From Pleurocapsaceae cyanobacterium CSU_1_1 (GTDB lineage: Bacteria; Cyanobacteriota; Cyanobacteriia; Cyanobacteriales; Xenococcaceae), in assembly GCA_012034765.1 (NCBI GenBank), contig JAAUOU010000004.1, forward strand, positions 24,541 to 88,540: 64,000 bases of DNA. Reading direction: 5' to 3'. The position numbers and the translations under genes were made by a program. Below are positions 1-9,499 of this stretch, one piece after another. Position 1 is the first letter of the stretch, and the number at the start of each line of letters is the position of its first letter. The notes beneath the pieces are model-generated. The model did no database searches, was not told where the DNA came from, and saw only the letters and a list, made by a program, of their open reading frames with translations.

Positions 1-417
1 GGCTCTGGCTGCACCACCATTACCCAGAATTACAGGAGTTGTTTTGCTCCAGTCACGAGACATAGCTTTTAACGGCGCAACAAAACCCTCGGCATCGGTA
101 TTTGTACCTTTCCAGCCTGATGCAGTACGCCAGACTGTATTTACCGCACCAATATTGGCTGCATCATCAGAGATTTCTGTCAGCAACGGGATAATTTCTT
201 GTTTGTGGGGAATAGTAATGCTAAATCCGACTAAATTGAAGGCGCTAAAACCTGCAAGTACTGTGGCTAAATCTCCTTGTTTGACAGGGAAAGGGACGTA
301 GATATAATCTAGCCCTAAACTAGCGATCGCTGCATTATGCATCACGGGAGACAAAGAATGTTCCACAGGATCGCCAATAATACCCAACAGTTTGGTTTTG
401 CCTGTAATTTGCTGCAT
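1..417 (-). CDS. aroE: Shikimate dehydrogenase, N-terminal part (cut by window edge)
   Basis: NADP-dependent reduction of 3-dehydroshikimate to shikimate in the chorismate pathway, cytosolic. The minus strand translates from an ATG at 417 as MQQITGKTKLLGIIGDPVEH followed by SLSPVMHNAA, the classic AroE shikimate-binding start. FSAFNLVGFSITIPHK with the catalytic Lys and GNGGAARA, the start of the nucleotide-binding loop, come later. About 139 codons are visible; the C-terminal half lies left of the window. No frame break is seen in the visible part. The start fits family alignments well. Function is secure from the motifs; nothing can be said about the missing end. Confidence 0.95.
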   Translation of the reverse strand, partial: MQQITGKTKLLGIIGDPVEHSLSPVMHNAAIASLGLDYIYVPFPVKQGDLATVLAGFSAFNLVGFSITIPHKQEIIPLLTEISDDAANIGAVNTVWRTASGWKGTNTDAEGFVAPLKAMSRDWSKTTPVILGNGGAARA

Positions 418-483
418 GATGCTGACCTTTGATTCAAAAATAAATAGCCTTAATCTATTAAACCTTATTGAACTCCTAAGTAC

Positions 484-534
484 GGGCAAGGCATTGCCTT
501 GCCCCTATCGTCTTGTACGGGAATTGCCTTGCCC
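484..534. repeat. Small palindromic dispersed repeat, two copies
   Basis: Bases 484-504 form a near-perfect hairpin: GGGCAAGGCA, one T, then TGCCTTGCCC. A second, partly deleted copy (ACGGGAATTGCC then TTGCCCCTATCG) follows directly and ends at the lpxD stop codon. Both begin with TACGGG and end with CCCCTATCG. The TACGGGC arm resembles the perfect palindrome at 42142-42169, so both may belong to one family of mobile or replicating palindromes. The element sits between the 5' end of aroE and the 3' end of lpxD. Confidence 0.6.
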
Positions 535-1575
535 CTATCGTGACTGCTTATTCAACTCTTTGTACATTTGATACATTTCAGGCAATCGCTTATACATGAC
601 AAATAGCTTGCGATACAACCGACTAGGAATATGAGGCATACCTGAAACCATTTCTCCCGATGCTACATTGCCAGTAATTCCAGTTTGTCCTGTCGCAATA
701 ACGCGATCGCCTACTGTTACCTGATTGGCTACCCCGACTTGTCCCCCAAGCATAACTCCGTTACCAATAATTGCTCCCCCTGCTAATCCTACTTGAGAAG
801 CCATAGCGCAATTCTGTCCGATTTGACAGCCATGTCCAACCTGTACTAAATTATCCAGCTTCGTATTGCGTCCAATACGGGTTTCTCCCACCGCAGGACG
901 ATCTACTGCACTGTTACAGCCAATTTCCACACCATCTTCTAATACGGTATAGCCTGACTGTTCCATTTTATACCAGCCTGTTGCAGTTGGCACAAAGCCA
1001 AAGCCTTCTGAGCCGATCACCGCACCACTATGAATGACACAACCAGCGCCAATTTGAGTCCGTTCATGGATGGTACAGTTGGCATGAAGAATAGTATCGT
1101 TACCAATAGTCACATCAGGATAAATAACTACATTAGGATGAATCGTCACGCGATCGCCAATCGTTACTCCCTTTTGAATTACGACATTTGCGCCAATATA
1201 GACATCTTGCCCAACAATAGTAGCTGCGTCTATTACTGCACTATTATGAATACCTGGAGTTGGTTTAAAAGGCTGATAAAAAAGAGCGATCGCCTGGGCA
1301 AATAATAATCTGGGGTCAGAAGTAGCAATCCAGGCAATATTTCTGTCTGAGGCTTGGATTAGTAGAGTTTCATCTAAAGGCAAGATTAGAGCAGTCGCTT
1401 GAGTTGTCGCCACCATGGCTGCAAACTTTCCGCCTTCAACGTAGCTTAATGAGTTAGGATCTGCGCGATCAATTGCAGCTACCTTGGTTAACTCGGGATT
1501 AAAATTTGGATGTTGAGCGAAACTGTTATGATCAGCTGCTATACCAAGTTTGGTAACAAGTTCTTGAAACTTCAT
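535..1575 (-). CDS. lpxD: UDP-3-O-(3-hydroxyacyl)glucosamine N-acyltransferase LpxD
   Basis: Third step of lipid A synthesis: transfers a hydroxyacyl chain from ACP to the amine of UDP-3-O-acylglucosamine. The 346-residue length is normal. The N-terminal part (about 1-105) is the uridine-binding LpxD domain. From about residue 107 a left-handed beta-helix of hexapeptide repeats follows, e.g. VIGQDVYIGANVVIQKGVTI, with the acyltransferase signature region HSGAVIGSEGFGF near the centre and the VQVGHGCQIG coil later. The C-terminal helix (RLYRKLFVMYKRLPEMY) is typical of the trimer. It stands alone here, without lpxA, lpxB or fabZ beside it. A heptamer repeat lies just upstream of its start. Confidence 0.95.
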   Translation of the reverse strand: MKFQELVTKLGIAADHNSFAQHPNFNPELTKVAAIDRADPNSLSYVEGGKFAAMVATTQATALILPLDETLLIQASDRNIAWIATSDPRLLFAQAIALFYQPFKPTPGIHNSAVIDAATIVGQDVYIGANVVIQKGVTIGDRVTIHPNVVIYPDVTIGNDTILHANCTIHERTQIGAGCVIHSGAVIGSEGFGFVPTATGWYKMEQSGYTVLEDGVEIGCNSAVDRPAVGETRIGRNTKLDNLVQVGHGCQIGQNCAMASQVGLAGGAIIGNGVMLGGQVGVANQVTVGDRVIATGQTGITGNVASGEMVSGMPHIPSRLYRKLFVMYKRLPEMYQMYKELNKQSR

Positions 1576-1592
1576 GGCAGAGGATGATTAGA

Positions 1593-1663
1593 TGAGCAAT
1601 GAGCAATGAGCAATGAGCAATGAGCAATGAGCAATGAGCAATGAGCAATGAGCAATGAGCAAT
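1593..1663. repeat. Heptanucleotide tandem repeat (TGAGCAA)n
   Basis: About ten perfect units of TGAGCAA in the gap between the divergent lpxD and methyltransferase genes. This is the STRR type of short tandem repeat known from cyanobacteria. The same heptamer, on the other strand and slightly varied, recurs at 35573-35668, 39256-39285 and 49664-49714. Confidence 0.95.
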
Positions 1664-1706
1664 GGTAGGTTGCTGATAAATTATATGTATATACAAAGTA
1701 AAATCG

Positions 1707-2264
1707 ATGGGATTTTATTCTAATTTCGTTATTCCCTACTGCATTGACTTAGCGATGTCTGGCTCTAATCTACAGCAATATCGACAGGAAATATTAAAAG
1801 ATGTGTCGGGCGAGATCTTAGAGATTGGTTTTGGTACTGGCTTGAATTTACCTCACTATCCCGAACAGGTAACTAAGATTACCACGGTAGAGCCTAATCT
1901 TGGTATGCAAAAACTTGCGCGATCGCGAATCGAACAGTCTCAGATTACGGTAGACTACAAGGTTGTAAATGGTGAAAGTTTGCCGATGAGAGATGCTACT
2001 TTTGATGCGGTTGTCTGTACTTGGACGTTGTGTAGTATTCCGTTAGTGGAACAGGCGATCGCTGAGGTAGAGCGGGTTTTAAAACCAGGAGGCAAATTCT
2101 TGTTTATTGAACATGGATTGAGCCAAGATCCAAGCATTCAAGTATGGCAAAATCGTTTGACCCCAATTCAAAAAGTTATTGCTGATGGCTGCCATCTCAA
2201 TCGTAGAATTAAGGAGCTAGGTAAAATAAATTATTATTCAAACTGTAATTTTGTTGAATTTTAA
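1707..2264 (+). CDS. Class I SAM-dependent methyltransferase, C-terminally truncated
   Basis: A UbiE/phospholipid-methyltransferase-like enzyme. Motif I (EIGFGTGLNLPHY, about residues 38-50) binds S-adenosylmethionine. ESLPMRDATFDAVVCTWTLC is the post-I and motif II region, and VLKPGGKFLFIEHG is motif III. Relatives usually continue after HLNRxIK with about 25-30 residues that include a conserved aromatic strand. Here the frame leaves the family pattern after RIKELG and ends with NYYSNCNFVEF encoded by AT-rich DNA, so the last strand looks replaced or deleted. It may still fold, but activity is uncertain. The ATG at 1707 gives the usual MGFYSNFVIPYCIDLAMS start. Confidence 0.8.
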   Translation: MGFYSNFVIPYCIDLAMSGSNLQQYRQEILKDVSGEILEIGFGTGLNLPHYPEQVTKITTVEPNLGMQKLARSRIEQSQITVDYKVVNGESLPMRDATFDAVVCTWTLCSIPLVEQAIAEVERVLKPGGKFLFIEHGLSQDPSIQVWQNRLTPIQKVIADGCHLNRRIKELGKINYYSNCNFVEF

Positions 2265-2333
2265 TCTCATCTCTTTTTGGAGATATTATTTAATTTTTGC
2301 GCTTGAAAGTAAGATCATCTACAAAAGGCAAAT

Positions 2334-3650
2334 TTGTTGAATCAACAGCAAATTAAAGTCATACTTCAGGAACAAAAAAATAATCAGCAAAAGTTTGGTG
2401 TTATTGCCGTACAAAAAGGCTGGATTAAACAAGAGACAATTAATTTTTTTGTTGATAACTTGTCCTGTAAGCCACCTCAACCGATGTCCTTAGATGCTTT
2501 GGAAAAATATAATCAAGCAAAGCTACATTTGGAAAAAAGGTATGCCGATCATTCTTTGATTTTGAGTCGCATTTTAGCTTGGACTGGCGGTATTCCCTAT
2601 CTCACTAAAAGTATTGGACAAGTATTTGCCAAATCTGATTTTAATATTCCTGGAGGGAAAGAAATTAATACAGTCGATCGGTTTGTGGAGGTAACGCTGA
2701 TCAGAAAATGGCAAACCAGCAAAGCGGCATCATCAATTAGGGCAATTAGCCACAGTTTACTAAATAATTTTCGCTGTGATTCTAAGTTATTGCTTAAAGA
2801 ATATCAAGATATTTTAATTTCAGACAACAAAAAGTATCAAGGCAATAAGGAACAAAAAGAATTACTTTTATTAGGTCTAATTGTTCAAGAAAATGATTGG
2901 CTCAAAGTTAGCAATATAATTTATCAACATATTTTTAATCAAGAATTTGTTGCTAATGAATTAGAGAAAAAGTTTCCTCAAACCAGCAACGCAGTTGATG
3001 TTGATAATTCTCACCCTGTCAAATCTGCTAGCTCAATCATTGAATACAATCCCCAAGTTTCGATTGAAGAAGCAGTTCCCGCCTTTACTCAGACTGATGC
3101 CAAAGTTCAACCTAATTCTGTCCCCAAGCAGACGGCAACTACTCCATCATCATTAACTAGAATAAACTCCCTTGTACCTTTAGCCGCGATCGCTTTACTG
3201 ATTCCTTTATTTTTAATTATTAATAACTATTTAGCATCTTTCAAAGCAGCAAAAATAGCTGCTGATTCTGCTCGAAAAATCAATAAACTCCAAGAGTTTT
3301 GTAATGGATTAAATGCAAGCTCTAAGTCTTCGTTAAACTTGATAACGAAGTTGGAAACAAATCAACAACAACTTCTGGGTGACTTTCCTGCTAGCTGCGA
3401 CACAGCACTTAATCAACTGAGAGTAATAGCTGCGCCACAGTTAGGTAAGGAAGATAAAATTTTAGAGGCTATTCGACATCTCTGCAAAGTACCTGGTCAT
3501 TCAGAAATGAATATTGATGCAGAAGTCTGGCTCAGGCGCTGGTATGAGTCTGCTAGCTGGGGTAAAGAAACTAAATTTTATCTTGAGGAAATTGAGAAAC
3601 ATCAGAATAGAAGTTGTCCCGCTGCTCATTTCACAGAGCATAAAGACTGA
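2334..3650 (+). CDS. Cyanobacterial AAA-like (P-loop-less) membrane-anchored protein
   Basis: 438 residues read from tandem TTG codons. Residues 2-43 (QQQIKVILQEQ, FGVIAVQKGWI, ETINFFVDNL) resemble the short helical domain found at the start of many cyanobacterial regulatory proteins. Residues 75-210 (ILAWTGGIPYLTKSIGQVF, then LLLLGLIVQENDWLKVSN and IYQHIFNQEFV) match the C-terminal lid/winged-helix part of the cyanobacterial AAA-like family often fused to WD40 or CHASE2 domains. No Walker A or B motif is present. A single membrane segment lies at about 280-300, followed by a C-terminal domain with four cysteines. It seems to have kept the sensor half of an NTPase without the catalytic half. 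Function unknown. Confidence 0.65.
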   Translation: MLNQQQIKVILQEQKNNQQKFGVIAVQKGWIKQETINFFVDNLSCKPPQPMSLDALEKYNQAKLHLEKRYADHSLILSRILAWTGGIPYLTKSIGQVFAKSDFNIPGGKEINTVDRFVEVTLIRKWQTSKAASSIRAISHSLLNNFRCDSKLLLKEYQDILISDNKKYQGNKEQKELLLLGLIVQENDWLKVSNIIYQHIFNQEFVANELEKKFPQTSNAVDVDNSHPVKSASSIIEYNPQVSIEEAVPAFTQTDAKVQPNSVPKQTATTPSSLTRINSLVPLAAIALLIPLFLIINNYLASFKAAKIAADSARKINKLQEFCNGLNASSKSSLNLITKLETNQQQLLGDFPASCDTALNQLRVIAAPQLGKEDKILEAIRHLCKVPGHSEMNIDAEVWLRRWYESASWGKETKFYLEEIEKHQNRSCPAAHFTEHKD

Positions 3651-3706
3651 AGCACTTACCAGAATTTAATCAGGTGATAGCAGCAAGTTAATTCTCTAAG
3701 TAAATA

Positions 3707-4423
3707 ATGTTAATTATTGCCATAACGACAGATACGGCTATCAATCAATTTTGGAGTTTAGTCTCTGGAGTTTTGTTATTAGATGCCGAAACTTTTAAAT
3801 CGATTAATAATTTACCTCTAAGTTTAATTGCCAGCATTGTAGTTGTCTTGTTAGCTGGTTTATCGCAAACTTTTGGTCAAAGCGTAATGCTGTTTATCAA
3901 TCGAGTGCGTCCTCTGCGGTTTTTGCTCTCAGTAGCGATCGCTGCCGTCTTATTCGTCTTTAACTACAATTTTTGGGTTTTTAGTACTTGGCTAGTAGCG
4001 GGGTGGTTATTTGGCGTAAATTTTCCCCTGATCGCAGTTATCAAAACATTAGGCTTTAGCTATGCACCATTGTTACTCGGTTTTTTGATCGTAATTCCTT
4101 ATTTTGGAATGCCCATTTTAATCGTGCTGTCGATTTGGACTCTACTGGCGATCGCCCATGGCTTAGGCGCAATTTCTAATTTAACTATTTGGCAAGCTTT
4201 TGAATGCTGTCTGGGGGGATGGTTGGCGCTGCAATTATCTCAGCGAGTCGTGGGAAAAGCGATCGCACGGATTACCAGCAGTATAGTTGACTGGGTGGCG
4301 GGAGTCGAGTTAATTACTGAACCTGATTATCTTGAACAGATGCTTTATACTGGCTTGCCGATCCCTCCTCAGACAACAAATATTCCCGATTTATTAGGCG
4401 ACTCAAGCAAAAATACTCCTTGA
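3707..4423 (+). CDS. Yip1-like multi-pass membrane protein
   Basis: 238 residues with about five hydrophobic segments (near 35-55, 72-90, 95-112, 120-150, 165-180) and hydrophilic ends. The arrangement and the region around FNYNFWVFSTWLVAGWLFG are like the Yip1-domain proteins of cyanobacteria. No catalytic motif is visible. It lies 56 bases after the preceding AAA-like membrane gene and 55 bases before a lipase-like membrane gene, all on the plus strand. A weak hairpin at 4445 separates it from the latter. The Yip1 assignment is by overall pattern only; a role in membrane organisation is inference. Confidence 0.55.
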   Translation: MLIIAITTDTAINQFWSLVSGVLLLDAETFKSINNLPLSLIASIVVVLLAGLSQTFGQSVMLFINRVRPLRFLLSVAIAAVLFVFNYNFWVFSTWLVAGWLFGVNFPLIAVIKTLGFSYAPLLLGFLIVIPYFGMPILIVLSIWTLLAIAHGLGAISNLTIWQAFECCLGGWLALQLSQRVVGKAIARITSSIVDWVAGVELITEPDYLEQMLYTGLPIPPQTTNIPDLLGDSSKNTP

Positions 4424-4444
4424 GCAAAAAGTCCATTAACAGCT

Positions 4445-4463
4445 AAAAGCTAACAGCTTTTTT
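4445..4463 (+). terminator. Weak hairpin with T tract after the Yip1-like gene
   Basis: AAAAGCT, loop AAC, AGCTTTTTT. The stem is seven AT-rich pairs, so it is a weak intrinsic terminator at best. The same AGCTTTT heptamer appears as repeats at 14525-14545 and 41950-42040, so this may be a repeat remnant rather than a selected terminator. Confidence 0.35.
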
Positions 4464-4478
4464 GATAAATATAATTCC

Positions 4479-7321
4479 ATGTTTAAACGAGTAGCATTTA
4501 TCTTACTGGCATTAAGTATAGTTGCCTTATTATCTCCAGCAAATGCTTGGTGGATACAGTGGTACGCTGTGGTCGAAAATCAATTATTAAATTTACTGCT
4601 TGATAGTGGACGGATTATTGGGATTTCTTTAGTATTGGCGGGTTTATTAGCCCCGTTTGAAGCCCTGGGCTGGTGGGCGGGATGGTATGGTGGCAAACAA
4701 GATCCAACCACTTTATCTTTGAAACATACTCATGCCACTCTGGGCAAGGTAACTACTTCACCTCATTACATAGTTTATCTAGACGGGATTGGTAAAAGCT
4801 CGTTTAAATATTCCTTTCGAGGCGCAAGGTTTTTACAAAGGTTAACAGAATCTCTACCGAGCGATCGCATTTTGATTGACAATATCATTCCCTACTCGGT
4901 GATTAATCTGCCTTTAACCCTTAATCGCCCGTTGGCTAGACTTTGGCAATGGATTGAACGTACAACCAATTTTGAAGTTTTGGTCTTACTTCGCAATATG
5001 TTTCAGGTAGCCGTATCGGTGGATAGTCGTTATGGTCCAATCTATAATCGAGGTACGGCAGAAATAATTATCGATCGCCTTTTGACCAAGGGCTATCAAC
5101 CTGGCAGCGGTGCTTTAATTACTCTGATTGGCTATAGCGGTGGGGGACAAATATCTCTGGGGGCAGTGCCATATATCAAAAGAGTGTTAGCCGCACCAAT
5201 AGAAGTAATTTCTTTAGCAGGAGTGATTAGTGGCAATAATGAGGTGGTTCAGGTAGAGCATCTTTATCATTTAGTCGGTGAAAAAGATCGTGTCACTCGT
5301 TTTACTCCTTGTTTATTCCCTCGCCGATGGTCAATTATCACCTGGTCAAATTGGAATCTGGCTAAAAGTCGAGGGGAAATAAGCTTTATTTCTTTGGGCA
5401 AAGTAGGACACGATTCTAAAAATGGCCCTTTTGATGAAGATGCTTTTCTCCCTGATGGTTGCAATCATCTCACCAGAACTCTAGAAATTATTTTACGCAT
5501 CATCACTCGCATCGACGGTTACGAACCCTATCCTGCTGCTGTTGCCGATTACTCAGCAAGATCTGAGCGAATAATTAGTGACTATGAAAATTACGTTCAA
5601 GCTAAATTCAATCGACCAGAATTTTATCCGCTGGCACAAACATATTCCGATAACTATTTTCCTGTAGCTGAATGGATAGGACGTTTAATCTTGCCAGCGG
5701 TTACCGAACGTTCTCAAGTTAGTGGAGTTTATTTAGAAGTACATCATGCACCAGAATTAGACTTAATTGGTCAAAAAGTATACTTGCGCTGGAGCGATCG
5801 CCCTGATATTCAGGCTTATGTTAATCAGGTCAAAATTAGGATTGATTTTTCTGAACAGGCTTATCAAAGTATTAACCAGGGTATAGTTTTGCCCACGCGA
5901 TTAAATCATTGGCGACAGGTACAGGCGCTAGAATCTTTGGCTGGTGCTAGACCAAATGATGATGTGATGGTTGCCTTAACTTCAGTTGAGGTAATTAGAG
6001 AACCTCAGCTTATTTTATCGATCAGCCGTGAACCGATTTTAATTACGGGCAAGTATTACGCCTTAGTCAGCTTTACGGAAGTATTTCCCAATAACTGCGC
6101 GATGGTACGCCACTACAACCCTGACTCTGGGCAATTCAATGGTAAAGAAGACATGGTTTATCTACCCCCAGTAGTGCCAGATCGCAATGGAGTATTACCT
6201 ACTACTGCCAATAAAATTACTGAATTTCTTCTAAATCAAACAGGCTGGTATATCTATGGGGCAAAAAATGACCAGGGTATCTTTACAGTACAGGCGATCG
6301 CTCCTCGCGCTTTATTCCAGCTACAGCCAGCCAAAATCATTTCTGGGATGCAAAAAACTACCAATTACATTCATAATCAATATTGGCAGGGAGCAACACA
6401 AAAAAAGGTCAGATTGATTCGATTCTGTTGAACCCGCGTAACTTATCAGACACAGAATTAATAAATTCTTATCAAGAAGGCGATCGCCTTTTAGTTCTGC
6501 ACACTTATGGCGGAATTGGGGGAAATAAGCAAGAATTTGCTCCTCTAGGACTCTTTTTTGGACATTTCTCCTTTGGTCTTGCCAGAGTCGTCCGTGAACC
6601 ATTGACCCAAGAATTACGTTTCAAAATTGGCTATGCGCAAGTATATACCCAAAACACTACAGGAATTATTGCTGCTAGTTTAGACTGGACAAACTTTGTT
6701 GGCGATCGCCAGTTTGGTTGGCTGGGGAGTCGCCCAATTACCGATATAGTCGTCAAACTAGATGTCTTTGACGAATATAATTTTGATGGCTTACGCCGTT
6801 TTCCCCTCAATGCTTTAGCCTATCAATTAGACCGCATGATGGCGCGTTATCGGACTGGAGACGGTACAGGAGCTACATTTGTCGGTCCTGCCAATTCTTG
6901 TGTACAAGATTCCTGTCAGGCTCTCTATCAAGCGATTAATATGACTCTGACCGAAATTGAGCAGAACCCTCAAATTAAAGCCTGGATTACAGCGAACCCC
7001 CAACATCCTCAAACCCAAAGACTACAACGCCTAGTAACTCTCAACAAAGCCATTGAAGACCAACTAATCACTTGGCAAACTCGCGCAGATTGGGTCGATC
7101 CCTATCAATCCTTAATTGGTACTCGCTTGGCAGATAGTCCTGTAACTACTGTGGTTAATGCCTTAACTAGTTGGCGATCGCTTTTACCCCGTTTAGCCAA
7201 CGATAGCCTAGCCGAAATTTTCCTCAATCATGGTGCAAGTCTTTGGTTACTTCAAACCTATCAGGTAGGTGGGTGGGATGAAGATATCGAACCCATTGCC
7301 CCAACAAAATTATGGATTTAA
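4479..7321 (+). CDS. Large membrane-anchored lipase-like protein, two frames joined by a -1 shift
   Basis: Frame one runs 4479-6431 (650 residues). The second frame continues to 7321, and joining them at AAAAAAG (6401-6407) gives 947 residues. Residues 1-22 and about 35-62 are hydrophobic (signal/membrane). The alpha/beta-hydrolase core starts near YIVYLDGIGKSS (98-109) and has the nucleophile elbow LIGYSGGGQ (Ser220) typical of lipases. The large C-terminal part is unassigned (QEFAPLGLFFGHFSFGLARV, then QVYTQNTTG). Sequence similarity in style is continuous across the junction (Q-K-K-G-Q-I-D), so this is one ancestral gene. Whether the cell reads through by programmed frameshift, or a base is missing in the data, is discussed under findings. 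Catalytic Asp and His not identified. It follows the Yip1-like gene. Confidence 0.65.
6388..6407 (+). promoter_or_regulatory. Candidate programmed -1 frameshift site (AGGGAG ... A-AAA-AAG)
   Basis: In the zero frame the codons read CAA AAA AAG, so 6401-6407 is an exact A AAA AAG slippery heptamer, the most efficient class in bacteria. A Shine-Dalgarno-like AGGGAG (6388-6393) lies seven bases upstream, as in E. coli dnaX, where such a sequence ten bases upstream stimulates slippage. A zero-frame stop follows seven codons after the site (6429-6431). I see no strong stem-loop just downstream. A missing A in the run is the alternative. Confidence 0.4.
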
Positions 7322-7323
7322 AG

Positions 7324-9164
7324 TCAGTATGCAGTTAATCCTGTCGGAATAGAATCAATTAACTTGCGGGTATAGTCTGTTTTGGGGTTGCGGTATATTT
7401 CCTCTGAAGCACCGATTTCGGCGATTTTTCCCTGATTCATGACAATGATGCGATCGCTCATGAATTTAACGACGCTGAGATCGTGGGAGATAAAGATATA
7501 GGTTAATCCCATCTCTGCCTGGAGCTTCTTGAGCAGGTTTAATACCTGTGCCTGTACTGAGACATCGAGGGCGGAAACGGACTCATCGCAGATAATAAAC
7601 TGAGGTTCTAAGGCTAAAGCCCTAGCAATACATACCCGTTGTCTTTGTCCTCCTGACAACTCGTGAGGATAGCGGTTGATCAGATCGGGATTTAAACCTA
7701 CCCGTTCTAAAAGTTCTGATACCTTTTTTTGGCGATCGCATTTTATTTGATGGACAACTAAGGGTTCGGCGATCGCTTTGCCAATATTAATGCGGGGATT
7801 AAGAGAATTATAGGGGTTTTGAAAAATAATCTGCATTTGTCGACGAGCGATCGCAATTTTTGGCTTCTCAGGGCTAAGTTGGTAATATTATCGCCAGCGA
7901 ACACCACATCTCCTTCCAGCGGTTGAATGAGGCGCAAGAGAGTTCTGGCTAATGTAGATTTCCCGCAGCCCGATTCACCGACTAGACCTAAAGTTTCCCC
8001 TGGATATACTTTAAAGGAGACGTTGTTTACCGCCATCAGATATTTTTTAGTCTTGCCAAACATGCCCTTGGTTGGAAAGCCTACCCGTAGCTGGTTAACA
8101 GACATTAAGGATTCTTGCTGCAAAAGCTGTTTTAATCTTGCCTGTTGTTCAGTTTCGGTAACAACCTTCGGTTTACGATTAATATCGGTTTGTTTTTCCG
8201 TAATTTGAATCTTTCCTGCTGGAGTAGTCGTCACCTCCATAAAATCAGTTACGGTAGGCAGAATCTGCAATCGGCAATCCAAACGGGGACGACAGGCTAG
8301 CAATCCCTTCGTATAAGGATGTTGAGCATGGCTAAAGACAGACGCAACTTTTCCCGCTTCTACTACCTTTCCTTGATACATTACCACCACTGAATCAACT
8401 AATTCAGCAATTACTCCCAAGTCGTGAGTAATAAAAATCAACGCCATCCCCCTTTCGTCGCACAGATGGCGCAGCAAATCTAAAATAGTCGCCTGCACCG
8501 TCACATCTAAAGCAGTTGTAGGTTCATCAGCAATTAACACACTAGGATTACAAGAGATTGCCATGGCAATTGTAACTCGCTGTAGTTGCCCCCCAGATAG
8601 TTCATGAGGATAGCGTTTAAGAATCGACTGCTTGTGTTGATTAATATAGCTGGATACTTCCCGATCGCTATAGTTTGGATGTGCTTGTCGACACTGCTGT
8701 TGCAACGTTTCGTCACTAGCCAAAAGCTGAACTTCTTGTAACAAAGCGATCGCTTTTCTTCTCGCATCTTGAGAGGATAGCTTTTGATGCAAGAAAATCG
8801 CCTCGGTTAACTGAAACCCAATATCATAGACAGGATTTAATGCACTCATGGGTTCTTGGAAAATCATGGCGATTTCTCCCCCACGATAGCTTCTGCGTTC
8901 AGCTTCATTTACCTGTAATAAATCTCTTGCCGATCTGCCTTCAGGAGTAAACCAAATCTCCCCTTGGGTAATACGCCCAGGAGTAGGTACTAAACCCATA
9001 ATTGCTAAAGATGTTACCGATTTACCCGAACCCGACTCACCGACAATGCCCAGCTTTTCTCCTTTCCTTAGCTGAAAACTTAGTTCCTCAACCGCAACTA
9101 CAGGTTTAGTTTGAGTGATAAATTGGACTTGTAGATGGCGAACATCAAGAACGGGTTCAGACAT
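7324..9164 (-). pseudogene. Dual-domain peptide/nickel ABC transporter ATPase, frameshifted
   Basis: A fused DppD-DppF (GsiA/YejF-like) protein that energises import of oligopeptides or similar cargo at the inner membrane. Domain one (from 9164) has Walker A GESGSGKS, signature LSGGQLQR and Walker B VLIADEPTTALDV. A linker of about 90 residues follows. Domain two has Walker A GESGCGKS, then after the frame break signature LSGGQRQR and Walker B FIICDESVSALDV. The frame breaks near 7845, inside the Q-loop region; adding one base restores ...RSLRRQMQIIFQNPY and a 613-residue protein. It ends three bases from the stop of the convergent lipase-like gene. A related binding-protein gene lies at 35654-37302. 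Probably functional if the break is a sequencing error. Confidence 0.85.
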
Positions 9165-9256
9165 ATTTTAACTTCAGTCAAAGGTTAACAGAATTTTAAC
9201 CGATAGATTAATAAATTCCATTTTGTTTAGTAAGTGAATCGAGACAATTAAAAAAC

Positions 9257-9421
9257 ATGAAATATATTGTACATAAAAATGTAATTCAGGAAAAAGGTTT
9301 AGCCAAAACTCATTATCTTAATGAAAATGCTCAAAGAATTAATTAGAATAATACTGATTATTTAAAAAACGAGATTGGTAGAGCGATCGCTTATTATGTT
9401 ACTGAAAAATTAAACTACTAA
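9257..9421 (+). pseudogene. Possible small gene remnant with in-frame TAG
   Basis: An ATG at 9257 opens 29 codons (MKYIVHKNVI ...) to a TAG. The same frame continues without other stops for another 24 codons (... EIGRAIAYYVTEKLNY) to a TAA at 9419. This is the only coding-like signal I see in the 335-base gap between the ABC gene and the cytosine methyltransferase gene. No family recognised; it may be chance. Confidence 0.2.
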
Positions 9422-9499
9422 AACTCAAGGTAATATTTACCTTTGTAGCTTTTTTAAACTCTGAATTAAGCACAGTAAAAAAATTACCACCAAAAGCAG

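Noticed and set aside
1030..1305. ORF opposite lpxD
   Set aside because: It is a shadow of the hexapeptide repeats of LpxD.
1593..1663. Possible CRISPR array
   Set aside because: Units are contiguous heptamers with no spacers; the same holds for the arrays at 35573 and 49664.
7838..7850. Programmed frameshift in the dual ABC ATPase
   Set aside because: No slippery heptamer is present at the break, and one missing base explains it.
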